Shown: positions 10,705 to 23,130, numbered from the stretch's first letter. The stretch: DNA of 64,000 nucleotides from Angiostrongylus vasorum (GCA_018806985.1 JADANN010000432.1:310001-374000), one strand, 5' to 3'. The notes: generated by a model from the letters alone, not told the origin. Made by a program: numbers and translations.

Positions 10705-13700
10705 CTACACGAAGTTCAATCCAATTTTCGTTTTATACTTCTCCTTTCGAACAGCTATCGTTCTTGGTCGTCTACGTGACCACTCTTCTATTCTTCTCCT
10801 GGCCACCAGAATACAGTAATCTCCACCAATCATTAGTCATTCAATGTTATGAATCGTAGTCTTCAGACTTAATATTAAAATGATACGACTCACATTCTAA
10901 CACAATCTCAAGAACACGTTTCTCTTGCTCGTCAAACAGTATTGTGAGCAGTTCAATTGCAGAAAGCCGGCTTGGCATAGTCTCATCGTTCCGATTCTTA
11001 TTCGACGGTGATGGGTCGTTGACGGGCGAACAAGTCGAGGCTGGAATTTGTTTCGCAATTTTGCTAAATGTCCTTTAAACTTATTTCACTTCTTACATTT
11101 GTCTGATGTTCTTTAAGTGGTGCTGTAGTTATTATGGGTGCTCTGTAGTACACATCTTGTCAATGGTTCGTTCTGCTGAGCAAACCAAGCAACCCATCCC
11201 TCCTGGGTTGGCAATTTAAAAGCGACTTGTCTGGGAGCGTAGAAATACTGACTTGACATACCAGCACGCCCTGTTCAGCGCGAATAAATTTGCATCCCAC
11301 CACCTCTATGTTGCTTGATGAAGCCGGTCGAATGCATTGCACATACCTAGGGAATTCATTCACCCCATGAAAATTCAGGCAGTTTGTTCAATTCAGTTCC
11401 CGTTCCCAAATTTTACAGGGAACTGGCAAATTTCTAAAGTGCTTTACAGTTTCTGGAAACCTAACACTGTTATGCCGATGCCCACTTATTGCAATGTATT
11501 TTATTTTTTGGCCGCTTATATTACGAAATAAATATTTCCTGATGCATCTTTCAACTTGTCGATAGACTTCCCATTACAGATGTAAAGTCGGGCGTGTTCC
11601 AAAAATTGCTTTTGTCTACAAAACTTTATAACTTGCAAAAAAAAGGTTTTACGGACGAGTTCTTTCGCCAAAAGCATAGAGACGGTTGCTGGTGAGGAGG
11701 GTGCAAAGATATCTTACCAGATCAAACTTCCAAAAAGCTCTCGGCGTTGGTCAATCCCTGAGGGATGCGCCATGCATTCGACTTCATTAAGTATCGCTGG
11801 AGGCGATTGAATGCATATCTGTCGCTTTACAACGACTCGCGGTGGTCTACCGCTGTATCGAGCCAGTGCTGCTATCCTCCTAGGCAAGTCTGGTACCAAT
11901 TTGCCGACCCCGGAGGGATGGAAGGCTTGGTGGGCCATAGGTGCGGAGATCGTTTCCACGTGTGTGTCGCCGTGAAGCCTCCAATCACTGCGCCACACGC
12001 GCCCTTGCCAAATTAGTATACCAGAGATAAAGGACGGTCTCAATTTTTCCCTGCTTAACGGATACATATACACAAATCCGGTAAAGGTTGCTAGCCTTTT
12101 GTATTGGATGGGATAATGAAGAAAATGGATAATGCTCAATGTGGAAGGAGGGACACAACCGATAGTCTGCACTGAGTTCGATGCGCGCCGGACGCGTTGG
12201 AACATAATGCGTCCTCTCATGGCGCAGCTGTGCAAAAAATTGGGTATCTCTTCATGAATGTGTTGAAAATTGACAGTTAATTTTCTACAAAGCTGCATGC
12301 TAAGCTCAGAACCGTTGTCGTCGTTATCTTGATCTTCATCGGTGGTGGCATTCCATAGAGGTCCTTGTGGTAGATGCTCGATAGCCTGACCTGCCACCAT
12401 CCTAAACATATCTGAAGAAGATCATTAAACGTTAACAAATCAGAGATAGCTAACTTACTAAAATAAATTTCAACATTGTGCTGTTCGAGATTGCTTAAAT
12501 GATTTGAGCATGCTATTGAGTTGTCCAAAACTGTGTATTTCAAAAAAGCAAGAATTACAAAAGCAACTCCAGTTACTTGCAACCCACTGGTTCTTTAGTA
12601 GCCTGAAAGACAAGCTCCAGAAAATTGATGATTTTTTAACATATCCGGGATAGTTTCTGAACGCGTGGGAATCTCAGGTAGATACACCCTGCAAAATTTT
12701 CTGCGCGTGAGAGCACCCTACTGAGAAAAACCTCTGTATCAGTAAATCCGCGTTTCATTTGTAGAATTTACTTCAGCACCAGCATGTTGGCCAGAATGGT
12801 CATTTGTTAGAAGAGGACGGTCGTTAGGGAAAGTGACTGCTTTGCAATTAGTAGACAAATCTGCTAGAAACACAGTCCGAAAGCAGAACAGTATCGAAGG
12901 TCATGTCGGAAGGGTTTGCTCGGTTTGGAATTAAACGAGCTCACAGCGATATGCATGCCTGTGATGCCTTATTATGGTGGTTCAAAGTACAGTATATTTG
13001 TAGTAACGTCATTTCCTCTAGAAGCAATCATTATTGCAAAAAAAATGACGACACTTGAAATTTTTAAGTGGCGTAGAAGTTTTGCTACATAAACAAAAAT
13101 GGTTACCGTAATCCGAGTGCGATTGCGTCCTCAGTGGCTTGTTTTCGTTTCAACGCCACCTGTGCGGCCATCACTCGTTGTCGTTCAGCGATCAGATTAC
13201 ATTTCTCGCATGCACATTCCCTCAAGACAGTATGAATATTGATATAAAGTTATTGTTTGGAATACAGTATATCGATTTCTTCATTCGGACACATTTCTCG
13301 TAAAGGAGCACTTTGAAGAATCTCTGATTATCGAAGAATGATGATTTCATCTATTCAAAATCACTGAAATAGCCTTCAGAGGTTTTTTTATCTTTTTCGA
13401 GGTGATCTTGCTTGCATATGAAAAGAAACGACTTTTCTCAAACGCTCAGAAGAGTGGGCATTCCACGAGCATTTGTGTATTTATACTTAATAGATGGAAA
13501 AAGGTGTACTGTAACTCAAAGAAGCTATCGTTACGTTTTATTATTCTCAGTCTCTTGCACCAATTTCTCTAATGATTCAAGTTTTTATGGAAAGCGTGTG
13601 GTTTCAGCTTTGCCACCTTAACATCAATGTTATATGTCCCTACTGGATATTTCTAGAATCAGTGTTCAATGACAGTTGTCAAAACACAGAATTTTCTTGG

Positions 13701-16700
13701 ATCAAAAGGAAATCTAATATCTTTGTTCAGTGTAATACAAAACCTTTGAAAAATTTTACAGCTTCTTGAAAATCTTTTAGATATTCAAGTTTTAAGCATG
13801 AGATTTCCCACCAAGGGAAAAAGGTAGCACAGTGGTTAGTAGTGCCGTCGATCAGGAAGCTAAGGCGCTAGTTCGACATCCTCAGCAACGTTCTCCACCG
13901 ATTCACATGGGAACGTCTTAGCCCAGCTCTCGCCGTGATTACAAGAAGTATCTACTGGACCAGCATTCTACAGCATTCATAGAGGCGATGAAATCACTAA
14001 GCAGCAGCGAACACGCAAAATGTTTTGAAGATCATTATGGATATTGGATGCGAAAAAAAACGAATCAAATGCAAAAAGTGCTGAGACCTGCACGGCAGAT
14101 TTGATGACAGGTAATGTAAAATGAACAATGATAAAAACTTCTTATCAAACGCCATCAGAATACCTTCTTTTATCATGGTATAATGATAAGTTGGTACAAA
14201 ACTAGAAGTTGATAAGTTATACGTGTTAGTTCTTCGTATCTATTTGTTACATCGTGTAAAACGGGCCTAGAAGGGAGTTGAGGGATATCCGACGGTGACT
14301 TATTGCATTGTAACTGGTTGAAGTTTTGTTCCACATGTAACCTATGACTCCGTATTGCAGCAACTCAGTAAATGTTATGCAGCGGAAATTGACGTGGGAT
14401 AATGTTTATGGCGACCGAGTTCATAAACAGCATAAAAAATGAACTGATGACTTAGGAAGCTGTTATGTAGCTAAAAACCTCGTTTATACTGCTCGATGAA
14501 ACTTGAAGAATGGCATTACCACTGTAAATGTCAACGGCTGAATACATAAATAGCTAGCTGTTGCTCACGAACCATGGCGGCCACAGGGCCGTTCTTCCTT
14601 ATCTTGGTCCATGAGACTATCCTTCATAGGTAGATAGAGCCTTTTTTCGTCGATTTCAAGAATATCTGGGAGAATCATTATCTGATGAAACTTGCGCACA
14701 GTTAGAAGTACAGCTCGTCGGCAAAGATGAGAAGCACGTTTCTTTTGTAGGAGGTCTACATTGAAGACGACTATGTTCAGCTACAGTTATGTTACATGTC
14801 TTACTGTCCGTTTAATTTCGATCTTCTCCTTTAACAATGGCTAGTCCACAATTTTGCAACTCTCGTTATTACGTTTATGGCTCAAAAAGCAAAAAAGAGA
14901 GGATTAAGGGTTTCACTCTCTTTTCCTGTCTTTTTTAAAGCTATGCCACATTAATGAGCAGTGTCTTGTAGAAAAAGAGGGTTTTTCTATCCATAGAAGA
15001 CTTATAAATCATATTTTCACAGCTAGAAAGGAATGGTTAATTATTTGTCCTTTACATATTTCTAAAGATTAGATGCTTTCAACTATTTCCCCTGATTAAG
15101 ATACTGTGCTTTAAGCCCCGATAGCGTTACGCTTTTGAGTTCCTATAAAGTGAAGTGTGCTCAAGCGAAAGACCAACGAATAGTGTTGAGCGTGTTGCTT
15201 ACAGACAGCCGTACGATGCCCTCGTCTATTTGCGGGTCCCATCGCCAGCTTAACGGTCTTGAGCACTCGAGTGTCCATCAATTGCTCGGATAGTCTGGGC
15301 CTTATTCTGTTTGCGCTTCACCACCACCACCATCACCCCGAAGGCCGCCACCACAACCAACACTATCACGTCGGCGATTACCGTAACGCATACGCAACTC
15401 TAACAATACGCAACGATACTACGTAAACAATGAACTGCGGCAGAACTAACACTTAACGCGGGAAATTGCACAGTGAAATAGAGGTGAGTCGGGTACTGGG
15501 TGAGATAAGTTTCCTGGCCATGATACTACCACATCATTCACAAAAATTATGGGTGTCCTCTTCGTAATGAAAAACCTATCCCAAACAACTGAGACTAAGA
15601 AAACAGTGAACGACTGAGTGGAAAGAAAGGACATGAACCGTAGGATTGATCCAACGACGTACATCGAGATCTATAGTGAAGACTTTTCAATAAATAAACA
15701 TATGTGTTTTTGTGCTGACCATTATCATTCCATGCAAACCTAAAAGCCTTTACTGAATTCGGGATTCTTGTCGTATTAAACCGGAATCATTTGTTCTCCA
15801 CCATCTGTAACTCCACTAATCGTCGAATAAGTTTAGCGCATACCAGTAAACCATATTCATCAGCGTCGTGTACCAAAGCTTCTCAGTGGGTTCTGTCAGG
15901 GCAACGAACCTGATGGGGTGCACAGATTTTGGAATGATGCCTGTTTCACCGCTAATGGCGAAGAATCTATCCGCAGATAGTTTATCTGACACAGATTTGC
16001 TCCCAGCAATGTTTCTGAGTGGAAATTTCGAATTCTCTTTCAGTCTCTTATTTTTTAGCAAATCCTTCTTGAACCACCATCCATAGGACTTCTGGTGATA
16101 TACTGTAACCCAGCAAGCAATGATCGCGTCTAGTCTAGCGGTTAGAGGCGGCTTGAAACGCTACATGATCGTCGGTTCGATCCCACATCCGGATTAGGCC
16201 AAGTCGTCCATCCTTCCGGGGCTGACCCGAAAATTGTCAGCAGGCACCAAATCTGTCTGCGAGGATAAAAACACCTATTTGAAACATCGGCCAGATACGA
16301 ATTCACTCGCCTTTAAGAAAGAGATTGATTGACGCCGAGCGCTGTAGCTTCTATCGAGAGCGTTTACTGCTCACCTTACTCCATTCCACTCTAACAGATT
16401 TGGTAAGTGATGTGTTGTTATAAGTGTTTATTGACATCGTGCACCTTCGTATTTGATTTCGCCCGATCTGCTTACTCGCAATCGCCAAGTGGGTGAAATC
16501 AATGAGAATGACGTTAAAAAAATTCGTGAAAATGAAAAAAATAATGAAACAATAGGCATTCCATGAACCAGAGCTAACTCGAATATTAGAAGAACTGCAG
16601 AAGAAGACAATCAAGAACACTCAGCTGTTGCAGATCATCTAAAGCCCAACAAAAGTTCGAAGAAGGCATTAGAAAGTAATTGCCGATGGTTGAGATAGCT

Positions 16701-17776
16701 GAGTCTGTTGTAAATCCTTGAGTTTTTTCTTTTACTGACATCGGTACGAAGAACGAATGCCAATATTTAAGATTTCTGAGGACCTCAACAAAGGTTAACC
16801 TACGGGCGAATTAACTGCTTGCTAACCTCGTTCTTCTTCACTTTCTTTCCACAACAAATGAAAAAATGGCGATTTTGATGCCAGCCCACCCCTCAGCCCC
16901 CTCCCCAGCCCTTGGTTCCTGTGTTTTTTGATGTTTTCATGACACTTCCATCAATCTGCACTTAGTAAAATCATCTCTGTTAAAAAATGATGGGAATCAG
17001 AATGAAATTTTCCACAAAGAAATGATTCCTAAGAGGATTTTTCAAAATCTACTTTTATCTCCTGAATTCTCATAACATTTAAACGTTGCTTGAAATAAAA
17101 ATCTCGAAAATAGAAGATAAAAATATGAATAAAATGCTTTCTACGTATTTCATTTATTGAAACGGAAATAAAGAAGAAACCAAATCGATGAAGAGTTTGT
17201 ACGAAGTTTTTCGAAAGTTTGAAGAATTAAGTGTTCAATCATTCCTCCACGTATTTTCGTACAAGACATCGGATAAAATATTCGTTTTTTTTTCGGGTAA
17301 CTATAAAGCAATGGACGCGCAACGCAGTGGTTAGAGGCACCCTGCAATAAACACGTGGCCCTTGTTTCCATCCTACGCAAAGAGAAACAAAGCATTCCAC
17401 TCTTCTGGATCGGCGAATTCTTATCAGAGTGGCCCGAGAACATGGACATACTCGTTTGATATATCAGTAGATCACCCGCAATTTACTAGGTGGGCCAAAC
17501 ATGCATTCAACCACGTTTGTTGCTTCGAACCTGAGAGAATGATCAATGCCGAACGGTCTACTTTTCACTTGCCGTTTTACTGCAGTAAAGAATAAAACAC
17601 TGTAATATTAGAGATTTATTATTTACGAAGTGTCTCTGCACTTACTTATAGCGACAATGACGTTTATGTCCCTTAAGCCACGAGACGATACCGTGATTAC
17701 GGCACCGGGCGCATTTCGGCCTTCGTTCACGTTCAATTCGACGACCAGTAAAAGTGATCGGAAATCCACCAAGCAT
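10705..17776 (-). CDS. dmd-4: DMRT transcription factor, DMD-4-like (DM + DMA domains), spliced
   Basis: Five coding exons on the minus strand: 17646-17776, 13107-13220, 12289-12401, 10894-11040, 10705-10820 (~206 aa), joined in matching phase. Exon 1 starts at ATG after an acceptor-like TTTGATTCCAG (9 nt upstream), possibly a trans-splice site. It encodes the first half of the DM zinc module ([17 protein letters not shown]). Exon 2 gives the rest ([18 protein letters not shown], then the [15 protein letters not shown] linker), and exon 3 continues [16 protein letters not shown] with an acidic stretch. Exon 4 holds a DMA/CUE-like segment ([20 protein letters not shown]). DM proteins bind DNA as sex- and neuron-specific regulators; DMD-4 is the nematode member known to keep a DMA domain. 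The last intron is uncertain: its acceptor (GGTGGAG) is weak, and reading through the exon 4 donor stops after a few codons. Intron 1 (4.4 kb) holds other sequences; intron 3 holds a SINE. Confidence 0.85.
11734..12004 (-). repeat. tRNA-derived SINE family B, copy 1
   Basis: Read on the minus strand, the unit starts GGGCGCGTGTGGCGCAGTG (box A TGGCGCAGTGG), has a box B-like ATCGATCC block about 35 nt later, and ends near CAACGCCGAGAGC. It lies in intron 3 of the DMRT gene. Confidence 0.85.
13823..14125 (+). repeat. tRNA-derived SINE family C, copy 1
   Basis: The head has box A TAGCACAGTGG and a box B-like AGTTCGACATCC. The tail is the family's AAACGAATCRAATGCAA..GCTGRGAYCYGCAC..GATGTGATGACAGG segment. 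It lies in intron 1 of the DMRT gene. Confidence 0.8.
14130..15170. other. DMRT intron 1 sequence without recognised feature
   Basis: AT-rich intron sequence. No repeat family of the window, exon or RNA gene could be supported. Confidence 0.4.
15250..16594 (-). CDS. Possible nested gene: unrecognised membrane protein (partial exon chain)
   Basis: Four exon-like segments on the minus strand join in consistent phase: 16476-16594, 15844-16102, 15458-15575, 15250-15399 (stop at 15250). Together they give ~214 aa. The first contains a hydrophobic segment ([18 protein letters not shown]). The second is charged ([12 protein letters not shown]) and then polar. The last has a very hydrophobic [13 protein letters not shown] helix followed by KRKQNK and a short tail. 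This suggests a membrane protein with its C terminus in the cytosol. No family was recognised. It lies wholly within intron 1 of the DMRT gene on the same strand, which is unusual. Alternative frames are also open in this GC-richer block (for example a His-rich plus-strand frame near 15300), so the chain could be chance. Confidence 0.35.
16115..16345 (+). repeat. tRNA-derived SINE family D
   Basis: Head TCTAGTCTAGCGGTTAGAGG (box A) and CGGTTCGATCCC (a near-perfect box B), about 30 nt apart, then a GGCCAAGTCG tail segment. The second half does not continue as a tRNA, so this is a SINE rather than a tRNA gene. Confidence 0.7.
17310..17550 (+). repeat. tRNA-derived SINE family B, diverged copy
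   Basis: The head resembles other family B copies (GCGCAACGCAGTGGTTAGAGG), followed by CCTGCAATAAACACGTGG. Later segments match weakly. Confidence 0.5.
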
Positions 17777-18045
17777 CGTTCTTTCCTGGAATCAAAATAA
17801 GATATATTAAGTTCATGGACGAAAACAAAAAACAAGTTCAATGAAAATCTCTACTAGAGAAGATTGTGTTGGCAAGAAGAAGAAGAAGCGTTGAATTAAG
17901 TATTAGTAAACTACCAGAGAGCTTGGTTCGATGATAAGATCTGGAAGATGTCAAAAGTCATGACAGTCGTAAACCACGAAGTATTCCATGCAGAAGATTG
18001 GCGTTGATCATTATTTGCATTCATTTTTTTGCAAGTTTAACTTAC

Positions 18046-18428
18046 CTGCCAACGGTTTACCGCCTCTAAATGGCTGGGAGGTGTTCCCGGGCGTCGGGCT
18101 CCGATGTATAGTGGGAAGATTCATCCCGCTTGCAGGGTCTCCCCAAGTTGAAGAGTTCCCATCAGGAAGCCCAGCTAAGAGTAAATCAATACCAGGATCA
18201 CTGCCGTCCTGGTATCAAAGTCGCATGATGGCAAACTTCCCTGAGCCACAAGGGGCGACTCCTTGTGGTAGTGACGACCTGGGGCAGACTTTGGTCACGC
18301 CACGCTGACCGCGCGACACCAGGGAAACAGAATGGCTAAACCTGCAAAACTCCGAAAAATGGAGAATATGCGGAGGCCCGCAGCAACCAGTGAGGACGGG
18401 CCATCCAAGCGTCTAAGTAACGTTAACT
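18046..18428 (-). repeat. Interspersed repeat family A, copy 3
   Basis: Full-length reverse-oriented copy from CAACGGTTTACCGCC to CATCCAAGCGTCTAAGTAA. Confidence 0.85.
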
Positions 18429-18429
18429 T

Positions 18430-19370
18430 ACTGCAAAAGAACGGTAGTTATCAACATTTTTTAGTGGCGCTACTATTAATTATTTTGTGGTGAACTTATT
18501 TACGATGATAATAAACAAGTTAGCCCCTCTCCATAAAGCTGCAGGATTTTTTTAGTTTTTTAAGGTTAACTTGCTGCAAACAAACAAACCCATTAATCGT
18601 TGGATTAGTCGAAGGTCATTGGTAAGCAGTCGCCAGTTAGGAGAACAAAACTCTTACAACTACTAAAATACTTGGCAAAGTACCAATTTGGCTCGTCTTC
18701 CTGACCCTAGGTGAAGTTTTCTGAATATTATCTCCTTAGTCAGTGATTATTAGTGGCCAATTACTTGACTTGCTTTCTAGTCAGTTAATAAATAGTTATC
18801 ACTAAAATTTATTAACTAATATTATTAATTATTGTATGGTCATGTTGTTTAAAAAATTGTAAATAAGTTAATGCCTCTCTATGAAGTTGCAAGCGGTTAC
18901 CACTAACACTGCCAAGACTGTTACGCTTCCTTGTACTTTCTAACCTCATAAAAGATTTAATAGCAAAGAAAGGAATTTTGAAAGAATTTTAAGGAAGGAT
19001 CTCTCTTGGCTCTTCAGAAGTTTGGAAATCATACGACAACAACGAGCATTTAAACCGCGTTCGTAAAGAAAGGCCCAGGAAATGAAAGAAAAAGAGCGAA
19101 AAAATCAGAAAGATATGGAAGAAGAAAGTTAGTTAAGGTGTCTGAATTAAAAAAATAAGCAGTCGAGAGCGATATTAAGAAGTCAGTTGAGTCGGCACTA
19201 CAAATAATGGCTTTCTAAAATCTATCTTAAGGGTTCTATTGATCCTTATTTTTTCAGCGAGTAACTCGAGCTGTGAAGCTGTTAGACCAGAAAATGGTGT
19301 TTTTAAAACAAAAATAATTAGCAAAACAACAATTTTGGCCAGGTGAATATGCCTCATTCGAGATTTTCCG
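18430..19370. other. Gene-free stretch with a diverged direct repeat
   Basis: Segments at about 18476-18545 and 18826-18895 are similar (TTATTAATTATT..GTAAATAAGTTA..CCTCTC..AAGNTGCAAG). The rest is AT-rich with no supported exon. Confidence 0.4.
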
Positions 19371-19374
19371 CTGA

Positions 19375-19510
19375 GGACGATCCGGTTCGATGCGAGACGA
19401 AGACGCCAATCGAGAAGAGGAACAACTGTGGACCATCGATAAGGATAGTCGGCTCTGGAGAAGACGAAGACGTCGAAACGTTAGCCGAATAAACATCTCT
19501 GTCAACCTTG
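19375..19510 (+). repeat. Family F terminal repeat fragment
   Basis: Contains ACTGTGGACCATCGA and GACGAAGACGTCGAAACGTT and ends in a TGTGTAAGATCG block, as in the family F palindrome at 44536-44893. Confidence 0.6.
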
Positions 19511-19649
19511 TGTAAGATCGACATTATAGACACAAAAGAAAATAGTTAGCATTTCTGAATGATGAAACCATGCAGACAATAATTTATTGTTTCCTAGCGA
19601 TTATCATACGCGATGTTGTTACTATACTATTATTATCCTTTGTCCACAA

Positions 19650-19890
19650 AAATCTGATGTTCCAGTGGTTTCGCTTCTTCAGAGCCTGGAAGGGTTAAAT
19701 TGATAAGCATTCCAGTGACTCAAACATTATTCGCTCACAGTGGATCTTTTTGTTTACAATTGTGGATTAGGCTTTATCTGATGAGGTTACGAAAATGTTT
19801 GGTTGAGTAGGTCGCTTATCAATTCTACCTTTACAGACTCTGAAGAAAGCGAAACCGCTGGAACGTCAGCTATTGTCAATGAATAAATGC
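19650..19890. repeat. Palindromic PLE-terminus remnant
   Basis: The minus-read motif at 19654-19686 and the plus-read motif at 19837-19870 (CTCTGAAGAAAGCGAAACCGCTGGAACGTCAGC type) are inverted around ~150 bp containing AATTGATAAGC/GCTTATCAATT. Core bases are partly decayed (GGAAC instead of GAAAC). Confidence 0.6.
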
Positions 19891-20134
19891 TGTAATTAAC
19901 AAGTTCGTGTTTCCTCATCAACAAAAACAGTGAGTTTTAATCACTGCCAAGGTTGGAACAGAGTTGGTCATGGAATTTGCAACAGTAGACATTTAAGTCG
20001 GAACACTTCTAGCCACATTAAAGACTTTATATCAACCCGGTGTTAGCTCAACATTAGAACAAAACACTAAGAAAAATAAATATAGCTAAATGTGAATGAT
20101 GGTCGAGAGGACTACGGTTGTGTTCTGAAACACA

Positions 20135-20235
20135 ACACCGTCGGGAGGGGGCGGGCACATAGACCATTCAACCAATCACAGCCGGCGGCGCACAGCCGTG
20201 CATTAGAGCCGGCGCGCATCGGTCGGAAATTGCGA
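20135..20235. promoter_or_regulatory. GC-rich island with GC box and CCAAT box
   Basis: In AT-rich surroundings this block holds GGGAGGGGGCGGGC, CCAATCACAG and several GCCGGCG words. An inverted repeat TGTGTT-CTGA-AACACA precedes it. It lies ~2.4 kb upstream of the DMRT start and could be a promoter or enhancer, but also a transposon end. No transcription start can be assigned. Confidence 0.3.
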
Positions 20236-20669
20236 CAGCTTGTAGAAATTAAACAAAGATAGGAGCATTCGTCTAGTAAACCGAATGCCATGTGGCGATT
20301 GTAAATGATATAGAGGAAGTGGCAGAACGATGAGCTATTTGGCTAAGCAACTCGTTATAATTCGTCGTGAATCAGATCGTATTACAAACTGAGAATATTG
20401 GCGAAGCGATGACTGGTTGAGTTATTTGTTGTACCTCAGAGGCTTGTCCATTCAATCAGAGAAAGCGTTATGTTAGCAACGACTGTGTTGACCAATTGCC
20501 CTTCCAGTCGACTTGGATAGGCCAAATATGAAAGCAGAAATTAAAAGTCGAGCTAATGAACGATGAGGTAAGAACCGGAGTCCAACGCTCAATAAAGCAA
20601 CAATATCACTTGAATAATGTTTATGCTTAAACCAAGAAAGCATGATGATCATCAAATTATCATAAAACT

Positions 20670-20892
20670 ACAATGATGTAGAAATATTTGCAAAGCTCCG
20701 GACCGCAGGTGTCTGCGGGGGGGAACGAACGCGCTATTACCCCTTCCGGGGGCTTGCGCGTTCACCACCACAGCATGCGTGTCTTTCGTTTCGCATGTCT
20801 CTTAGCTAGTTTTCTGTCGGTCAGTGACATCAGCAATCATTCGTCAACGGAGTTGGTCCGAGGAGCCCAGCGAACCCAGTTAAGATAAGGCT
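20670..20892 (-). repeat. SINE family E, copy 2 (single arm)
   Basis: Matches the left arm and middle of the family E fold-back (ATTTGCAAAGCTCCGGACC to GTTAAGATAAGGCTG). No inverted second arm follows. Confidence 0.7.
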
Positions 20893-20894
20893 GT

Positions 20895-21795
20895 ACAAAG
20901 AAAAGAAAAAAAAGGTATATCATTAAATTACACCATTCATCCATACCAATCTCGCTCACAGCAGCCCGCCATAACAACTTGTTTCGGAAACTTAGTAGAT
21001 GTGGATTGGGCTTAAATCTGCCTTTTGCAATTTTTTTTAACTTATGTCCTAAGCGATTTAACTTTTACTATAGTGATATTTTTTTATATTTTTTTTGAGC
21101 ATAACACATAACACTAAATGACGTCATTGCAAGATGGGATGCCATCTACTATCTGAAAGAGGCACAAACTTATCATTTAACTTTAAGAAATGTCTCGTAC
21201 ACTATTAAACATATTCGCGACTTATCGTTATGTTTCTTTCGTTACACTACCACCAGTAACAAAGGTTACTACTTATTTACTCATTTACATAACACGATTT
21301 CACATATTCTACAAATCTCAGTAGTTCTAGTAATCAGTTCACTTGTTTGCATCGTCATGTGTGAAGTTTTTGGGCTTGCGTGTAGGTTCGATTACTAAAG
21401 GATTTTGTCTTCTTCACGTCTTTGAGTGGTAGTTAAGTTCATCTTATCCGAACTTCTTGAATAGTTATACTGATATTCTCACACCTTTACCATAAGTTGG
21501 AGTGAGCTTTCTCCAGATAAGCCTGGTTCTTATTTACCGACACGAGAGCAACAGAAGGAATGGCTGACCTGGAGTGAGGGGGTCGAACCTATGACTATGC
21601 ATGTAATACTGCACGACATCGCCAACCAATGAGCATCGTGCTCCCGTTATAGGGAGGTTTGGGTTCCAAAATTCGGAAACATTTTATTTTAATAAACATA
21701 GAAGCGGTGGCACTATCTACCATATAAGTACATATGTTTGTAAACCGGTCTGAATTTTCACAACAGCTATAATAATCCATTTACAAGCATGCGCA
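20895..21795. other. Gene-free stretch
   Basis: Poly-T-rich and AT-rich sequence. A GGGGGTCGAACCTA block near 21575 may be a decayed tRNA-like SINE head on the minus strand. Nothing else is supportable. Confidence 0.35.
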
Positions 21796-21799
21796 GATA

Positions 21800-22060
21800 T
21801 GAGCAAAACTCGGAATCTCAGGTGGGCTTCGAATACGCAACTACCCTTATCGAGGACTCATGTGCTATACACTTGACCAACAGAGGCTCTCGCTTTACCT
21901 TGCTCTCAGTTATAGCACCAATAGAGCAAAAACATAGCTGAGAAAAAATACAATGCAAGGATATCGGTTGGTGTGGTTGACAGCACGTGAGCAACCGGCA
22001 AGGATATTCGAAGCCCAGCTGAGGCTTCCAATTTTGCCCATACCTCAGCATCCTAGCGGT
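21800..22060. repeat. Fold-back SINE-like repeat, family G, copy 2
   Basis: Opens with CTCAGGTGGGCTTCGAATACG and closes with the inverted counterpart GGATATTCGAAGCCCAGCTGAG, as in the 8265-8645 element. Confidence 0.55.
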
Positions 22061-22339
22061 TGTATTTCACATAGTAACTTACCATGGAAAAGGAACAGGT
22101 AGTAAGTAAAAGCTAAGAAACTGTGATGATGTTTCGTTCCCCCACAACTCTTTGCATACCGTAATCCCAGCTAGTTAACGGGCATAAACTTTGGACTTTA
22201 TTTGTACGTTTCTGCATTAATTCAAGCCGTCTAATTACCAAATGCCGATATTCTCAATGTTGAGCAGCTTGCTTACACATTTCTGTGATGATTTCCTAAA
22301 ATGGGACGGCCTGACTTCAATATCGCATGAAGGTGCATC

Positions 22340-22785
22340 GATCTAAACAGCTTCTTTTCCTAGGATTGTGCTCGACTTTTCAACCACCAAAAGAAAGGAT
22401 CTTCTGAAGTAGCTCGCTCCTATTTTTTTATATGACCAGTCTTCACGTCTACTGTGCGGATTCCAGCACTTCCCACATTCGATTCGTTTCCTCGCATTCG
22501 TTGACCACGAAGATCTTCCAACCTTAACGAATGGCTTCGGTTGATGCTTAAGGATTTTCGTTTCACCTGGAATGTCGTAGAATGCTGATTGAGCAATTCT
22601 CCCTGGATTTCTGAGATAGCCGGGCTGGAGCGTTCCCAATTGGATTGCAGAGAGTGGTTTCTTTCCCAGACAAGTCTGGGACCAATTCTCCCACTCCGGA
22701 GAGATGAGAGGCTTGGTTGGCCCACAGCGGAATCGAACTAGCACCATGCTCGTGATGACGGACATCATTACCACTGTGCTATCCG
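22340..22785 (-). repeat. tRNA-derived SINE family C, copy 2
   Basis: On the minus strand the head reads GGATAGCACAGTGG (box A) and CTAGTTCGATTCCGC (box B). The body matches other family C copies. Confidence 0.8.
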
Positions 22786-22871
22786 CTCTCTATCTCATGT
22801 TACTATACAGATATGTAACGAATGTTACAATGAACGAAGAGCAGTATACAGAGTGGAGGATAAACAATAAA

Positions 22872-23130
22872 CCACTTGGCGATGACCAATCACTGAAGTA
22901 TGCACCATGCATTCGCGACTCATTCATGACATAAACGCATATTTGGCCGTAGAATGAATACAACTTGCGGTGGCATAGTGATGTATCAAGTTGGTGCTTT
23001 TAACTTCCCATGCAGGCCTAGTTTCAATATTGCAACGTCGAAACGGTGAGAGATGGTGGGGCAATGAACCCGCGATCGAACCTTCGACTGGTCTACATAT
23101 AATGTGGAGCAGATCTAAGGACACGTGCTC
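22872..23130 (-). repeat. SINE family B, diverged copy
   Basis: Weak but colinear match to family B (GCACCATGCATTCG, then CTTGCGGTGGC, then a tRNA-like ATCGAACC block). Confidence 0.5.

Noticed and set aside
11714..12409. A single 231-codon minus-strand ORF
   Set aside because: It fuses DMRT exon 3 to its intron and to a SINE B copy; only 12289-12401 fits as an exon.
16115..16190. tRNA gene candidate with near-perfect box A and box B
   Set aside because: No matching 3' acceptor half follows and the unit continues into a SINE-like tail; the same holds for the other tRNA-like heads.
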